This document shows, one piece after another, positions 31,687 to 39,795 of a DNA stretch of 40,212 nt. Made by a program: the position numbers and the translations under genes. The notes under the pieces are model-generated. The model had not been told where the DNA came from, searched no databases, and worked only from the letters and a program-made list of their open reading frames with translations. The stretch's first letter is position 1, and the number at the start of each line of letters is the position of its first letter. Source of the stretch: PWXP01 sp034005525 (GTDB lineage: Bacteria; Planctomycetota; Planctomycetia; Pirellulales; Thermoguttaceae). Where the stretch lies: positions 1-40,212 of the forward strand of contig JAVEUP010000058.1 in assembly GCA_034005525.1 (NCBI GenBank), written 5' to 3'.

Positions 31687-33114
31687 ATGATCATGCCCAA
31701 TCCCAACGAGCCCAAGCCTGCTGTTAAGAAGCGTCGCCGCCGCGGCGGCAAGCCGCGAGGGCGGAAGCCCGCCGCAGACCGTCCGGAAGCCGTTCCAACA
31801 AGCCGTCCCGAGGCCCCTGCAGCGGACGAGAATGCTCCGCGAGCCCACAGCGGGCCCCCCGCTGCCGAGTGTTCACTGCCCGCCGGCAGCCCATTCCTCG
31901 AACTGGGCCTCTCGCCCACGATGCTCAGTTCGCTGGCCGCCGCCGACTACCTGGAGCCGACGCCGATTCAGAAGGGTCTCATTCCGCGGGCTATGGCGGG
32001 TGTTGACATCATGGGGCAGGCGCAAACCGGCACCGGCAAGACCGCTGCCTTCGCCATTCCCATCCTTGAACAAATCGAACCGGCCGGCAAGGGTGCTGTC
32101 CCCCAGGCGGTGGTTCTGGTCCCCACACGCGAGCTGGCCGTCCAGGTGCGTGACGAGTTTGCGAAGCTTGCCCAAGGCTTCCGGATCCACTTGGTAGCCG
32201 TCTATGGTGGCAAACCCATCCGCCAGCAGACCGAACAACTCCGGTTGGGGGCCGAGGTGGTTGTCGGCACCCCGGGCCGAGTACTCGACCTGATCGCCCG
32301 CGATACGCTGCACCTCGAGCAGATTCGCGTCATGGTGCTCGACGAGGCGGATCGCATGCTCGACATCGGCTTCCGCCCCGACATCGAGAAGATCCTCCGC
32401 CGCTGCCCGGACAGTCGGCAGACTCTGCTGCTGAGTGCAACCATTCCACCGCCCGTCGAGCGGCTGGCTCGCCGTTACATGCGAGAGCCGGAAATGCTCG
32501 ATTTCTCGCCGGGCGATATTGGCGTCGAGACGATTGAACAGCATTACTTCTCCGTCGACCCGGAAAGGAAGTTCGATTTGCTCGTGCAGTTGCTCAAGCG
32601 GGAAGAGCCGCGGCAGGCGATCATCTTCTGCCGGACCCGGCGCGGTACCGAGAAGGTCCACCGCCGTCTCGCCCGCAAGTGCGAGGCGGCCGAGGCGATC
32701 CACGGCGATCTTTCGCAGCCGGTTCGCGACCGCGTGATGCGCAGCTTCCGCGCCGGCAAAACACGCTTCCTGGTGGCCACCGACGTGGTTGGTCGCGGGA
32801 TCGACGTCAGCAGTATCTCGCACATCATCAACTACGATATCCCACAGTTCTGCGACGACTACGTCCACCGGGTCGGCCGCACTGGGCGGATGGGCCGCGA
32901 AGGAGTGGCGTTCACCTTCGTAAGCCCTGAGGAGGGCAACGAGTTGACCCGCATCGAAATGCGGATTAACCGGCTGCTGAAGCGCGACGAGCTGCCCGGG
33001 TTCGACGCACTGGCCATGCCGAAGGATCAGGAACTCGGGGAGCCGCTGCCCGAGAAGCCGGCGCCCAAACCGGTCTTTGGCAAACGCACGCGCCGCCATC
33101 GCCGCGCGCTGTAA
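31687..33114 (+). CDS. DEAD-box RNA helicase (RhlE/CshA-like)
   Basis: About 475 residues from the ATG at 31687; an ATG at 31603 would add 28 residues, and neither has a clear ribosome site. A basic N-terminal tail (VKKRRRRGGKPRGRK) precedes the core. Motifs in order: FLELGLSPTMLSSL and TPIQ (Q motif), AQTGTGKT, PTRELA, TPGR, DEAD (VLDEADRMLD), SAT, IIFCRTRRG, ATDVVGRGID and HRVGRTGR. The C-terminus is short and basic (KRTRRHRR). Such helicases remodel RNA in ribosome assembly or decay. Confidence 0.96.
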   Translation: MIMPNPNEPKPAVKKRRRRGGKPRGRKPAADRPEAVPTSRPEAPAADENAPRAHSGPPAAECSLPAGSPFLELGLSPTMLSSLAAADYLEPTPIQKGLIPRAMAGVDIMGQAQTGTGKTAAFAIPILEQIEPAGKGAVPQAVVLVPTRELAVQVRDEFAKLAQGFRIHLVAVYGGKPIRQQTEQLRLGAEVVVGTPGRVLDLIARDTLHLEQIRVMVLDEADRMLDIGFRPDIEKILRRCPDSRQTLLLSATIPPPVERLARRYMREPEMLDFSPGDIGVETIEQHYFSVDPERKFDLLVQLLKREEPRQAIIFCRTRRGTEKVHRRLARKCEAAEAIHGDLSQPVRDRVMRSFRAGKTRFLVATDVVGRGIDVSSISHIINYDIPQFCDDYVHRVGRTGRMGREGVAFTFVSPEEGNELTRIEMRINRLLKRDELPGFDALAMPKDQELGEPLPEKPAPKPVFGKRTRRHRRAL

Positions 33115-33124
33115 GGATCGTTGA

Positions 33125-33688
33125 TTACTGGCGGCCGGGCGGAAGGGGGTAGACCGGCTGCCCGCCGATTCCTTGCATCGGCAACGTCGGATCGACGGGC
33201 GCACTCGGCGCCATGGGGAGGGACGGCATCGGTTCGATGGGCCCTGGCTGCACGCGGACCGCGGCCGGCGTCGTCCCGCTCGCCTGATGCATGCCGCGCC
33301 GAAGCTGCTCAGCCCGCCCCAGGACGGCTTCGGTTGGGGCGATCGTCTGCGGTGTCAAGTTGTAGGTCAGGGTCCGGCGGTCGCGAATCTCGCCGGGCAC
33401 CACGTTCTCGGCAACGAAGTCGAACGGAAAGTATTGATACCACGGCGGCGGGATGTGTTCCATCACCGTCTTTGTCTCAAAGCCGTCCTTGACCAGCCGT
33501 ATCTTCCGATGTCCGTAATAGATGAAGTTCGTCGAGATGGGCGTCGTGCCGATTTCGTAATCGTCCACGTAGACCAACGCGCCGGGGGGGTTGGTCTGAA
33601 TGGTCATCCGCCGCCGCACGCAGCCGCACGCGCACAGACATACCAGCGCAAGCGTGAGTGGAACGGTAAAACGCGACGACGGCGCCAT
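33125..33688 (-). CDS. PEGA-domain lipoprotein
   Basis: 187 residues. A signal peptide ends in a lipobox-like LCAC/ACGC, so Cys19-23 may be lipidated. A PEGA domain follows (TIQTNPPGALVYVDDYEIGTTP, then HRKIRLVKDGFET), a beta-sandwich found in surface-layer and envelope proteins. The second half is Pro-rich (PMPSLPMAPSAPVDPTLP). The R2 repeat begins only 15 bp upstream of the start codon, so it forms the 5' untranslated part or carries the promoter. Its 3' end converges on the DEAD-box gene. Confidence 0.85.
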   Translation of the reverse strand: MAPSSRFTVPLTLALVCLCACGCVRRRMTIQTNPPGALVYVDDYEIGTTPISTNFIYYGHRKIRLVKDGFETKTVMEHIPPPWYQYFPFDFVAENVVPGEIRDRRTLTYNLTPQTIAPTEAVLGRAEQLRRGMHQASGTTPAAVRVQPGPIEPMPSLPMAPSAPVDPTLPMQGIGGQPVYPLPPGRQ

Positions 33689-33703
33689 ATCAAAAAAACC
33701 TGG

Positions 33704-33804
33704 GGCTCTTCCGTTTCTAGGCGCAGACAGCCTTTATTTCAGGGACGGCACAGCGGCGTGTGCCTACTACATTGCCGCGGCCTGCACCTAGAAACGGAAG
33801 AGCC
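33704..33804. repeat. R2 palindromic repeat, copy 2
   Basis: 101 bp with terminal inverted repeats: GGCTCTTCCGTTTCTAGGCG at the left and CACCTAGAAACGGAAGAGCC at the right. The centre contains CGGCACAGCGGCGTGTGCC. It is nearly identical to the copy at 34586. Confidence 0.95.
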
Positions 33805-34180
33805 AAACCTGGACAATTCGCCCGACCGGAGCGGCAATGAGGGCCGGAGTATAGCTGTTCAGCCCCCGCCGTGCCAGCCCGAATGGGGCGGAACTGCCGA
33901 ACAGGAGCCGGACCTACCGGCAACGCAGGAAGTCTGGGAAGGATAGGCTCCGTTCTGCCTTCAATTCTCGTGGCGGGGGTGACCTCCGCCTCCTCCCCAA
34001 CTCCTATCTGCCAACTCCCAACTTCCGATTTTTTTGGGGTCAATTTTCCCGTTTTTCACATTCGCCCCCCCAGGGGAACGGTTGCTGGTTGCTGGCGGGA
34101 ATCTATACATACGTACACATCGGTAAGCATATCCGATGGGTCGCCGGATTGCAAGACGCAAAAACAGGCCAGGGGGGATG

Positions 34181-34238
34181 GTTGTTAGTTGTTAGTTGCT
34201 AGTTGCTAGTTGGTGGTTGGTTGGTGGTTGGTGGTGGG
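34181..34238. repeat. simple-sequence GTT(A/G)GTT/GGT run
   Basis: A low-complexity tract of GTTGTTAGTTGCTAGTTGGTGGTTGG-like units. It is strand-asymmetric and G/T only apart from a few bases. Confidence 0.85.
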
Positions 34239-34585
34239 AAGTGACAGAATAATGGGGACAGAAAGACAGGGAGGCAGGCGCGGGGTGCGGGGCCGAGAGG
34301 CATACCGACCACGAAAGCTCCGTACGGCGTCCCTTCCCCTCCTCAGCCCGTTCCCTTCTTTCCCTCCTCACCCCGTCCCCGCCGGGCCTGCCCCGGCGTT
34401 CCACTGCCCGATCCCCGTGCGCGTCTTCAGCCGGATCGACTGATCGCGGGCTTGGGCCGATAGTCGAATCTGCTTGATCATCGCGGCTGCTTTCGTTTGC
34501 CGGCGTCCGGAGGACCATGCCGACGTGGCTACATCGGCGGGATCAGGATCGGCGACCTCATACCCCAGGAAATCGAAAAAGAGAA

Positions 34586-34686
34586 GGCTCTTCCGTTTCT
34601 AGGTGCAGACAGCCTTTATTTCAGGGACGGCACAGCGGCGTGTGCCTACTACATTGCCGCGGCCTGCACCTAGAAACGAAAGAGCC
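34586..34686. repeat. R2 palindromic repeat, copy 3
   Basis: 101 bp, the same terminal inverted repeats as copy 2 and the same orientation, differing at only a few bases. The high identity suggests recent movement or recombination between copies. Confidence 0.95.
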
Positions 34687-34977
34687 AAAGAGAACCCATC
34701 TTCGCCATGCTAACGCATGCGAAAAGGCACTTTTTGCCCGCGGCGTGTATACCTTGGACCTGGAAGCTGACAACGGCAGAGCCCGAAAACGACATTCTGG
34801 CCGCACGCACCGGATGGTTGCACCCACGCCCCACAGGGGGTAAACTAGCGGCTGTCGCGTAGAGTTTCACGGGCTGGGGTTGCCCGCGACGCCGGCGGCG
34901 CCCCGGCTTCCCCGCGGAAGTCGCGCAGCGGCGGCAATTCAATCCCGAGTGCGTACCATCAGCCAGGGTCATCGCCC

Positions 34978-35646
34978 ATGCCCAAACGCACGAGCAAGAG
35001 CGGTAGCGAACTGTTCATCGTCGACAACAGCGACACCGACTGGAAGGCGCTCCGCTACCTCCACGACTGGTGCCAGCTTTCCAAGGCCATCGACGTGGCC
35101 ACCGGGTACTTTGAGATCGGCGGCCTGTTGGGCCTGAAGGACGAGTGGCAGAAGGTCGATGCCATCCGCATCCTGATGGGCGACGAGGTTTCGCGCCGCA
35201 CCAAGCATGCGTTCAACGAAGCCCTGCGCCAGGTCGCCTCGCGGCTCGACGACAGCCTGGAGGCCGAGAAGGAGAAGAACGACTTCCTCGCCGGCGTGCC
35301 GGCTATCGTCGACGCCATCCGCTCTGGCAAAATCCAGTGCCGCGTCTACCGGCGTGACCGGCACGGCGGCTGGCCCGGCGCCTTCGCCCCCGACGCCGCC
35401 CCCGCCCCCGATTCCGCCCCGCCCCCCGCCGACGCCCCGTCCGCCGCCGACGCCCCGTCCGCCCCCCTTCAACCCTGGCAGATGACCCGCGGCCAATACC
35501 AGGCCCACTGCAAGGCCCAGGGCCGCACCGACCTCACCGCCAACAACCGCGCCTACTGGCGCGAAATCGAAGCCGCCCTCCAAGCCGGCCACCCCGTGCC
35601 CGAAAACGTGCGGAAGGAATACAAGCAACTGAAGGCCAAGAAGTGA
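34978..35646 (+). CDS. truncated PLD/SNF2-helicase relative with linker and short C-terminal domain
   Basis: 222 residues. Residues 1-125 (ELFIVDNSDTDWKALRYLHDW, then ATGYFEIGGLLGLKDEWQKV, IRILMGDEVSRRTKHAF) match, from memory, the N-terminus of large phospholipase D/SNF2-type helicases. In those proteins a CRVYR(K/R)DK segment leads into the HxK catalytic motif. Here the chain diverges right after QCRVYRRDRH. A 45-residue Ala/Pro/Asp linker and a final WQMTRGQYQAHCKAQG-type domain with AALQAGHPVPENVRKEY follow; this type of domain is seen in phage- and plasmid-related proteins. It may be a remnant of a defence gene fused to unrelated sequence, or a real short protein. No helicase motor is visible. 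Confidence 0.55.
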   Translation: MPKRTSKSGSELFIVDNSDTDWKALRYLHDWCQLSKAIDVATGYFEIGGLLGLKDEWQKVDAIRILMGDEVSRRTKHAFNEALRQVASRLDDSLEAEKEKNDFLAGVPAIVDAIRSGKIQCRVYRRDRHGGWPGAFAPDAAPAPDSAPPPADAPSAADAPSAPLQPWQMTRGQYQAHCKAQGRTDLTANNRAYWREIEAALQAGHPVPENVRKEYKQLKAKK

Positions 35647-35829
35647 TTGCCGTAGCCCCAGGCAGCCCCCGCTGCCCACACCATACCCGCGCCATCAGGA
35701 CACTCGGTCATGAAGCTCCCCAACGGCGGGCAGGCGTTCGTTGATGAACGATGGGCTGCTTCATGGTGTAGAGACGAGAACCCATTCATGTCTAGTTCTC
35801 TGGCCGTGCCATTGACAAGGAACTGACGC

Positions 35830-36273
35830 ATGTCAAACCAGATTGCGCAAGAAGCCAAGAAGACCGTGGTGCAGCGTGTCATTGAGTCGCTGTGGCCATG
35901 GGCGCTAGCGTTGGCCGGAGGCTATGCATCGTACGTCGTTGCACTTTGGGCCGAGGTCGTCCAGCACCCGAATTATAAACTGTACTCGCTAATCGTGCTT
36001 GCCGGTTTGACCGCGATCAGCATTCTGGCCGTGGTCATTGCTGTGCGTGTCCATTGCAAATACGGCAGGTTCAGGGAGGCGTACGGAGTATACTGGGATA
36101 GCGCTTTGAATATGCGTTGCCTCGGGTGCAAGAAGCCCCTCAAGTTTTCCAGCTATGATGCGTCTGTGCCGCACTGCTCTGATCGCAAATGCGATTCCAA
36201 ACACACACTCCGTACCAATGACGGGAACAAGCTGACTAGGCAGCAAGCGATCGAGTTGATGAAGGCTTCCTAG
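35830..36273 (+). CDS. small membrane protein with zinc-ribbon-like domain
   Basis: 147 residues, ATG preceded by AAGGAA. Two transmembrane helices (about 22-42 and 50-72: WPWALALAGGYASYVVALW and LIVLAGLTAISILAVVIAV) are followed by a cytosolic-like domain with CLGCKKPL and HCSDRKC, a candidate zinc ribbon. It shows no match to a family I know. The preceding 183 bp are non-coding. It converges on the next gene with 18 bp between. Confidence 0.7.
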   Translation: MSNQIAQEAKKTVVQRVIESLWPWALALAGGYASYVVALWAEVVQHPNYKLYSLIVLAGLTAISILAVVIAVRVHCKYGRFREAYGVYWDSALNMRCLGCKKPLKFSSYDASVPHCSDRKCDSKHTLRTNDGNKLTRQQAIELMKAS

Positions 36274-36291
36274 CCAAGCACTAATCTCGCT

Positions 36292-37260
36292 TCAGTCGGC
36301 ATCCGATTGTCCTTTCTTTCTCTTCAACTTGTCCAGCCGGTCCTTCACTTTCGTGAGGCTGGCAGCGTAATCGTCCATATCTTGCTTTGCCAATGCGATG
36401 TGCTTGGCCAGCATGGCGAGCGACTGACGGATGCCTTCGGCTAGTTCCAGGCAAGTGTCTTCTTCGAGAGAGTGGATGCCTACACTAAGTGCCTCGTGAA
36501 GGACATCCAGCGGATTCACGCCACCGGGCCGTAACGTTGGCGGCAGCATGGCCTTGACGACTGCGATCTTTTCCGCCGCTACGTGAGTGCCTTGCACAGC
36601 GGCCAATTGAGCCTGGTATTTCTCGCGATCTACACCTTCGAGCAACTGTGCAACATCCTCGAGCATTTGATCGATTATCTTCTCGACGATCCGGCGATAA
36701 TACGCAAATGCGCCAATGCCGTAGTTGTGGCCCTCGCATACCATGCCACGCTTGTAGAGGTCTTCATGGTCGCCGAGCGCAGACTTCAATTCCTGCGGGG
36801 AATCAATCGACCACGGAGGGTATTGGCCGATTTTCATAACGTAACCGCCCTCGGGCGGCTGCTCGACGGTCTCGAGAAATCGCCTTTGATCTACTTTACC
36901 ATATTCTCCGTTACGGCAACCGAACGCAATGATGAAGGTCACCCGTTCCTGCTTGCAGTCAGTACAGGCATACTCCACGGCGAACGCACACCCGCGGATC
37001 GGCTGATCTTCGCATGTTCGGCTTCTTGCCCCTTGCGGTGGCATAGGTAGGTCGTGGCGGAAATCCGTCAGACGATGTGGCGTGGAACCAACATGGTGGC
37101 GAACGTCTCTGTTCTCATTCCAAGTGCGTACCCCTTTGCACGTCCGGCAGTACGATTGGATGGCAGGACTGGGCACCCCGGAAAGCTTGCCGTCCACAGC
37201 ATCTTCATACGGGAACTTCCGATACAGCCCATATGTTTCAAGGAACGTCCGGTCGGGCAT
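36292..37260 (-). CDS. zinc-finger and DUF4145-like hypothetical protein
   Basis: 322 residues from the ATG at 37260 behind GGAG; the frame extends upstream without a better start. The N-terminal third has YCRTCKGVRTW and CTDCKQERVTF, a probable zinc ribbon. The centre (LYKRGMVCEGHNYGIGAFAYYRRIVEKIIDQML) recalls DUF4145, a helical domain often found in restriction or other defence proteins. The C-terminal half is helical and coiled (KQDMDDYAASLTKVKDRLDKLKRKK). The function is unknown; the family match is tentative. It lies among accessory genes. Confidence 0.7.
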   Translation of the reverse strand: MPDRTFLETYGLYRKFPYEDAVDGKLSGVPSPAIQSYCRTCKGVRTWNENRDVRHHVGSTPHRLTDFRHDLPMPPQGARSRTCEDQPIRGCAFAVEYACTDCKQERVTFIIAFGCRNGEYGKVDQRRFLETVEQPPEGGYVMKIGQYPPWSIDSPQELKSALGDHEDLYKRGMVCEGHNYGIGAFAYYRRIVEKIIDQMLEDVAQLLEGVDREKYQAQLAAVQGTHVAAEKIAVVKAMLPPTLRPGGVNPLDVLHEALSVGIHSLEEDTCLELAEGIRQSLAMLAKHIALAKQDMDDYAASLTKVKDRLDKLKRKKGQSDAD

Positions 37261-37484
37261 GATCGATCTCCACAGAGCACGAGAGGTTGTCCAGCGTTTA
37301 TTGTCCCAGGAATCAACGGAGTGAAAAGCCCCTCCGGTACGCAATCCGCGATAGGGTCTGTGAGTGGTGTGCCAAAAACAGCGAGTGGTCGAGGGAGCCT
37401 TGTCGTCAGAGCTTGATTTGTGATTAGAAGGGAGCCAGCGGCGGTACCGTTGCCGGCCCGTCTGCGCCGCGAAAATGAGAACCC

Positions 37485-37613
37485 ATGCAACTGAACGCCA
37501 ACGCCAAGCTCCGCGCCCCGCTCCAAGTGACCCTCGGCCCCGACGGGCTCCAACGCCTCTTCAGTTCCAGCGGCGTGCTCACCGCAGCGGTGGTGATGGA
37601 GCAGGTGGTGTAG
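37485..37613 (+). CDS. putative 42-residue protein or gene fragment
   Basis: The frame runs ATG to TAG with strongly G/C third positions: MQLNANAKLRAPLQVTLGPD, then GLQRLFSSSGVLTAAVVMEQVV. No ribosome site is obvious. Codon use is like that of real genes nearby. It could be a tiny protein or the 5' piece of a lost gene. I recognise no family. Confidence 0.3.
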   Translation: MQLNANAKLRAPLQVTLGPDGLQRLFSSSGVLTAAVVMEQVV

Positions 37614-37637
37614 GCGCGCCAGCGCTCCCAAAAACGG

Positions 37638-37858
37638 CGCCGGGGATATAGAGCCGGCGTGCTGTCGCCGACCGACCACACGGCATGAAGCCGAGTTTCG
37701 TCCTCCGGCTGCCGACAGTATGCCGTGGATCGGCAGGGGCATCCAGGGTTGGGACCAGCCCAGCGCATTGTAGTAGGCACACGCCGTGTGCCGTCACCTT
37801 TATCGCATACAGAGTGTGCGATCGGCTGGAACGGCACACGGCGTGTGCCTACTACAAT
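37638..37858. repeat. direct repeat DR (left copy) containing palindrome R3
   Basis: About 220 bp, similar in the same orientation to 39888-40130. Shared parts include GGATATAG, CGACCAC, TTTCGTCC and an identical AGCGCATTGTAGTAGGCACA leading into the palindrome. R3 itself (37767-37858) has arms beginning ATTGTAGTAGGCACACGCCG and its complement. Its inner half recurs in R2. Confidence 0.85.
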
Positions 37859-38131
37859 GGGCGGACGTGGGCGGTCGCAGCGTCATGTCATGTCGGCGTC
37901 AACCGTAGCGTGCGCGTGGGTGAACCCGGCTGTATTGCAGCGCGAACCGTTCTCGGCAAGCGCCTAACGGAACCGCCCCCGGTGAAAGCTTGCACTCCCT
38001 GGCCCTCCGAGGATGAATGAAGCATAATGGTGGAGAGTGTGCCGCAAATATCCATTGCCGCACACGGTGGAGAGCCGGCGTTGACGCGGCCCCTCGCGAG
38101 AGGCATAACTGGTGGAGGTGAATGGCGCAAC

Positions 38132-38872
38132 ATGGTTACGTGGAAAGAGTTTACGATCCATTCCGTGCAAACGGTGATCTTCACGCCCGATCATTCCGCG
38201 TTTGTCGGTAGCCGGGTCGTGGCTACGATCGTGCGTCAATTCGGCGACCGTTTCAGCGGCGACATGCAGGTGCTACCGGTTCCACAGGATGTCCCTTCGG
38301 AATTCCCCGCAGTTGTGCTCAAGAGCGGTGATGGTTCCCAAGAGGTGAACGCGGGCCGGGGACGCTTCAACTGCGTCTGGAAGGCGACCGGTCCGGAAGC
38401 CTCGGTGACGCTGCGTGAGGCCCTCGACCAGTGTGTCCCGGTTCTTCAACATTATGTCCGCGAGACGAATGTGGGGGTCGGACGGCTCGGTTTGGTTGTG
38501 CAGCGCGTTTGTCCGAACGACAATCCAGCCCTGACGTTGATACGGAGGTTCTGTAACGAGGAGAGCCAGAAGGAGCCCTTTGATCGGTCGTCGACTTTTG
38601 AGATTCACAACCACAAGGAGTACGCGCCCGTCTATGAGGGAGTGGACTATCGAATCAACAGTTGGGTGCGGTGCCAATGCGGGTCCATTGAACCGGAGAC
38701 GGCTTCGCTTATCCGGGTGACTCAGGACATGAACACGCTGGCCGCCAAATCGCAGGAACACCAGTTCGACGCAGACAAGATTGGCGTTTTCTTTTCCATG
38801 GTGTGCGAAGAGACCGAAGCGATCATCAAGAAGTACTTCCCAAGTGAGAACGACCATGCCAGCAACGATTGA
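38132..38872 (+). CDS. hypothetical protein, first of a three-gene unit
   Basis: 246 residues from the ATG at 38132, 11 nt after GGTGGAGGTG. It starts WKEFTIHSVQTVIFTPDHSA, has the centre LPVPQDVPSEFPAVVLKSGD and a C-terminal LAAKSQEHQFDADKIGVFFS followed by EETEAIIKKYF. The last part gives a passing resemblance to the TIGR04255 group of sporadically distributed proteins, which is only an impression. It contains VRCQCGS but no complete metal site. The end overlaps the next gene by 17 bp. Function unknown. Confidence 0.7.
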   Translation: MVTWKEFTIHSVQTVIFTPDHSAFVGSRVVATIVRQFGDRFSGDMQVLPVPQDVPSEFPAVVLKSGDGSQEVNAGRGRFNCVWKATGPEASVTLREALDQCVPVLQHYVRETNVGVGRLGLVVQRVCPNDNPALTLIRRFCNEESQKEPFDRSSTFEIHNHKEYAPVYEGVDYRINSWVRCQCGSIEPETASLIRVTQDMNTLAAKSQEHQFDADKIGVFFSMVCEETEAIIKKYFPSENDHASND

Positions 38873-39386
38873 TGAACGTACCGTTCGCCAACCAGGCAAG
38901 GCAGAGTTCCAGGCCTGGTGGCGATATGCAATAACGGCGATCCCGGACTCGGGAATGGCCGAAGACGATCCTCGCGCGACGCCAGATGAAATCTCGCCCG
39001 AACGGCGGCAACTTGCAGATGCTGGGGTCCTCCATCTTTCGCCGATTGTCAGCCAACTCGTCGAGTTATGGAACGAGCCGGAAGAGGAGGATGAGTACGG
39101 ACGCCTTAGGCCGACACAAGGCGCTTTCGATAGGTCGGTGGGCCTTCTGGTTGATGCGGCGATTGAAGCGCACTATGAGCAGCGGGCGATTCCCTCTGGC
39201 TGTGTCTCGATAGACTCCGAGGGTGGTGTGAGAATTGAGTGGGTGCGGCCCGCGGCAAGCGTGCATTTGGTTGTTCCAGCGTCAAAGGACAATGAGGCAT
39301 ACGTCTATCATGAGGCCGGCGACGATTACGCGACCGAAGATGTGACACCCGAAGGTCTTGCCTACTGGCTGCGCTTGATCAAGTAG
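38856..39386 (+). CDS. hypothetical protein, second of the three-gene unit
   Basis: 176 residues, starting inside the previous gene. The chain is acidic (EEEDEYGRLRPTQGAFDRSV) with helix and strand pattern, including SIDSEGGVRIEWVRPAASVHLVVP, and ends YWLRLIK. No motif is recognised. The strong overlap suggests it works with its upstream neighbour, possibly as a two-protein module such as a toxin-antitoxin or defence pair, but nothing in the sequence proves this. Confidence 0.68.
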   Translation: MPATIDERTVRQPGKAEFQAWWRYAITAIPDSGMAEDDPRATPDEISPERRQLADAGVLHLSPIVSQLVELWNEPEEEDEYGRLRPTQGAFDRSVGLLVDAAIEAHYEQRAIPSGCVSIDSEGGVRIEWVRPAASVHLVVPASKDNEAYVYHEAGDDYATEDVTPEGLAYWLRLIK

Positions 39387-39417
39387 GGGCCGTGACGCCT
39401 ACCGACTGCGGCAGACC

Positions 39418-39795
39418 ATGGAAAGACTACTCTGTTCGGCGATCGTGTATCGAGCCATGGCGCGTAAGCAATGGATTGATCGGACGAATCACTGCGTCTC
39501 GCCCTCCGCTTTCATCCGGCGCCCGCCACCGAAGGACGCCGACGGGCTATCTGTTGACATCGAATCGCCTCGTTCGTGCCACGACACTCTGAGGAAATGC
39601 CACGGAGTTGCATCGTTGCACGTCGGGCAGGTGCGTGACATGCAGTTGGATGTTGCCGTCGATGCCCCGCCGCACGCCAACATTTTCGGACTGCCCTACC
39701 AAGAGGACGATCGTACTACGGCAGAGTATCTGGCAAGCCAACTCGCGAAGCAAGCGCGCATCGTGCCGCCCGACCAATATCGGGACTCATCCTAG
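39418..39795 (+). CDS. small hypothetical protein, third of the unit
   Basis: 125 residues from the ATG at 39418, 31 bp after the previous stop. It contains WIDRTNHCVSPSAFIRRPPP, then VASLHVGQVRDMQLDVAVD and ANIFGLPYQEDDRTTAEYLA. A similar small protein is, from memory, common next to acidic partners like the previous gene in cyanobacteria and planctomycetes. No catalytic motif is evident. Confidence 0.65.
   Translation: MERLLCSAIVYRAMARKQWIDRTNHCVSPSAFIRRPPPKDADGLSVDIESPRSCHDTLRKCHGVASLHVGQVRDMQLDVAVDAPPHANIFGLPYQEDDRTTAEYLASQLAKQARIVPPDQYRDSS

Larger units (their letters stand above)
33689..34977. other. long gene-poor region with repeats
   Basis: About 1.3 kb in which I see no credible gene. 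It holds two near-identical R2 elements, a simple-sequence GTT/GGT run at 34181-34238, and pieces such as AATGGGGACAG that look like decayed mobile DNA. Confidence 0.6.
37261..38131. other. mostly non-coding region with a short frame and one direct-repeat copy
   Basis: It contains the 42-codon frame at 37485-37613 and the left direct repeat (37638-37858). No other gene is supported. Confidence 0.5.

Noticed and set aside
33173..33946. Plus-strand frame across the PEGA gene and R2 repeat
   Set aside because: It has no motif, crosses a palindromic element and opposes a well-supported lipoprotein gene.
34181..34238. GTT/GGT tract as a G-quadruplex regulatory site
   Set aside because: G-runs are only two long and irregular. 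It is better described as simple-sequence DNA.
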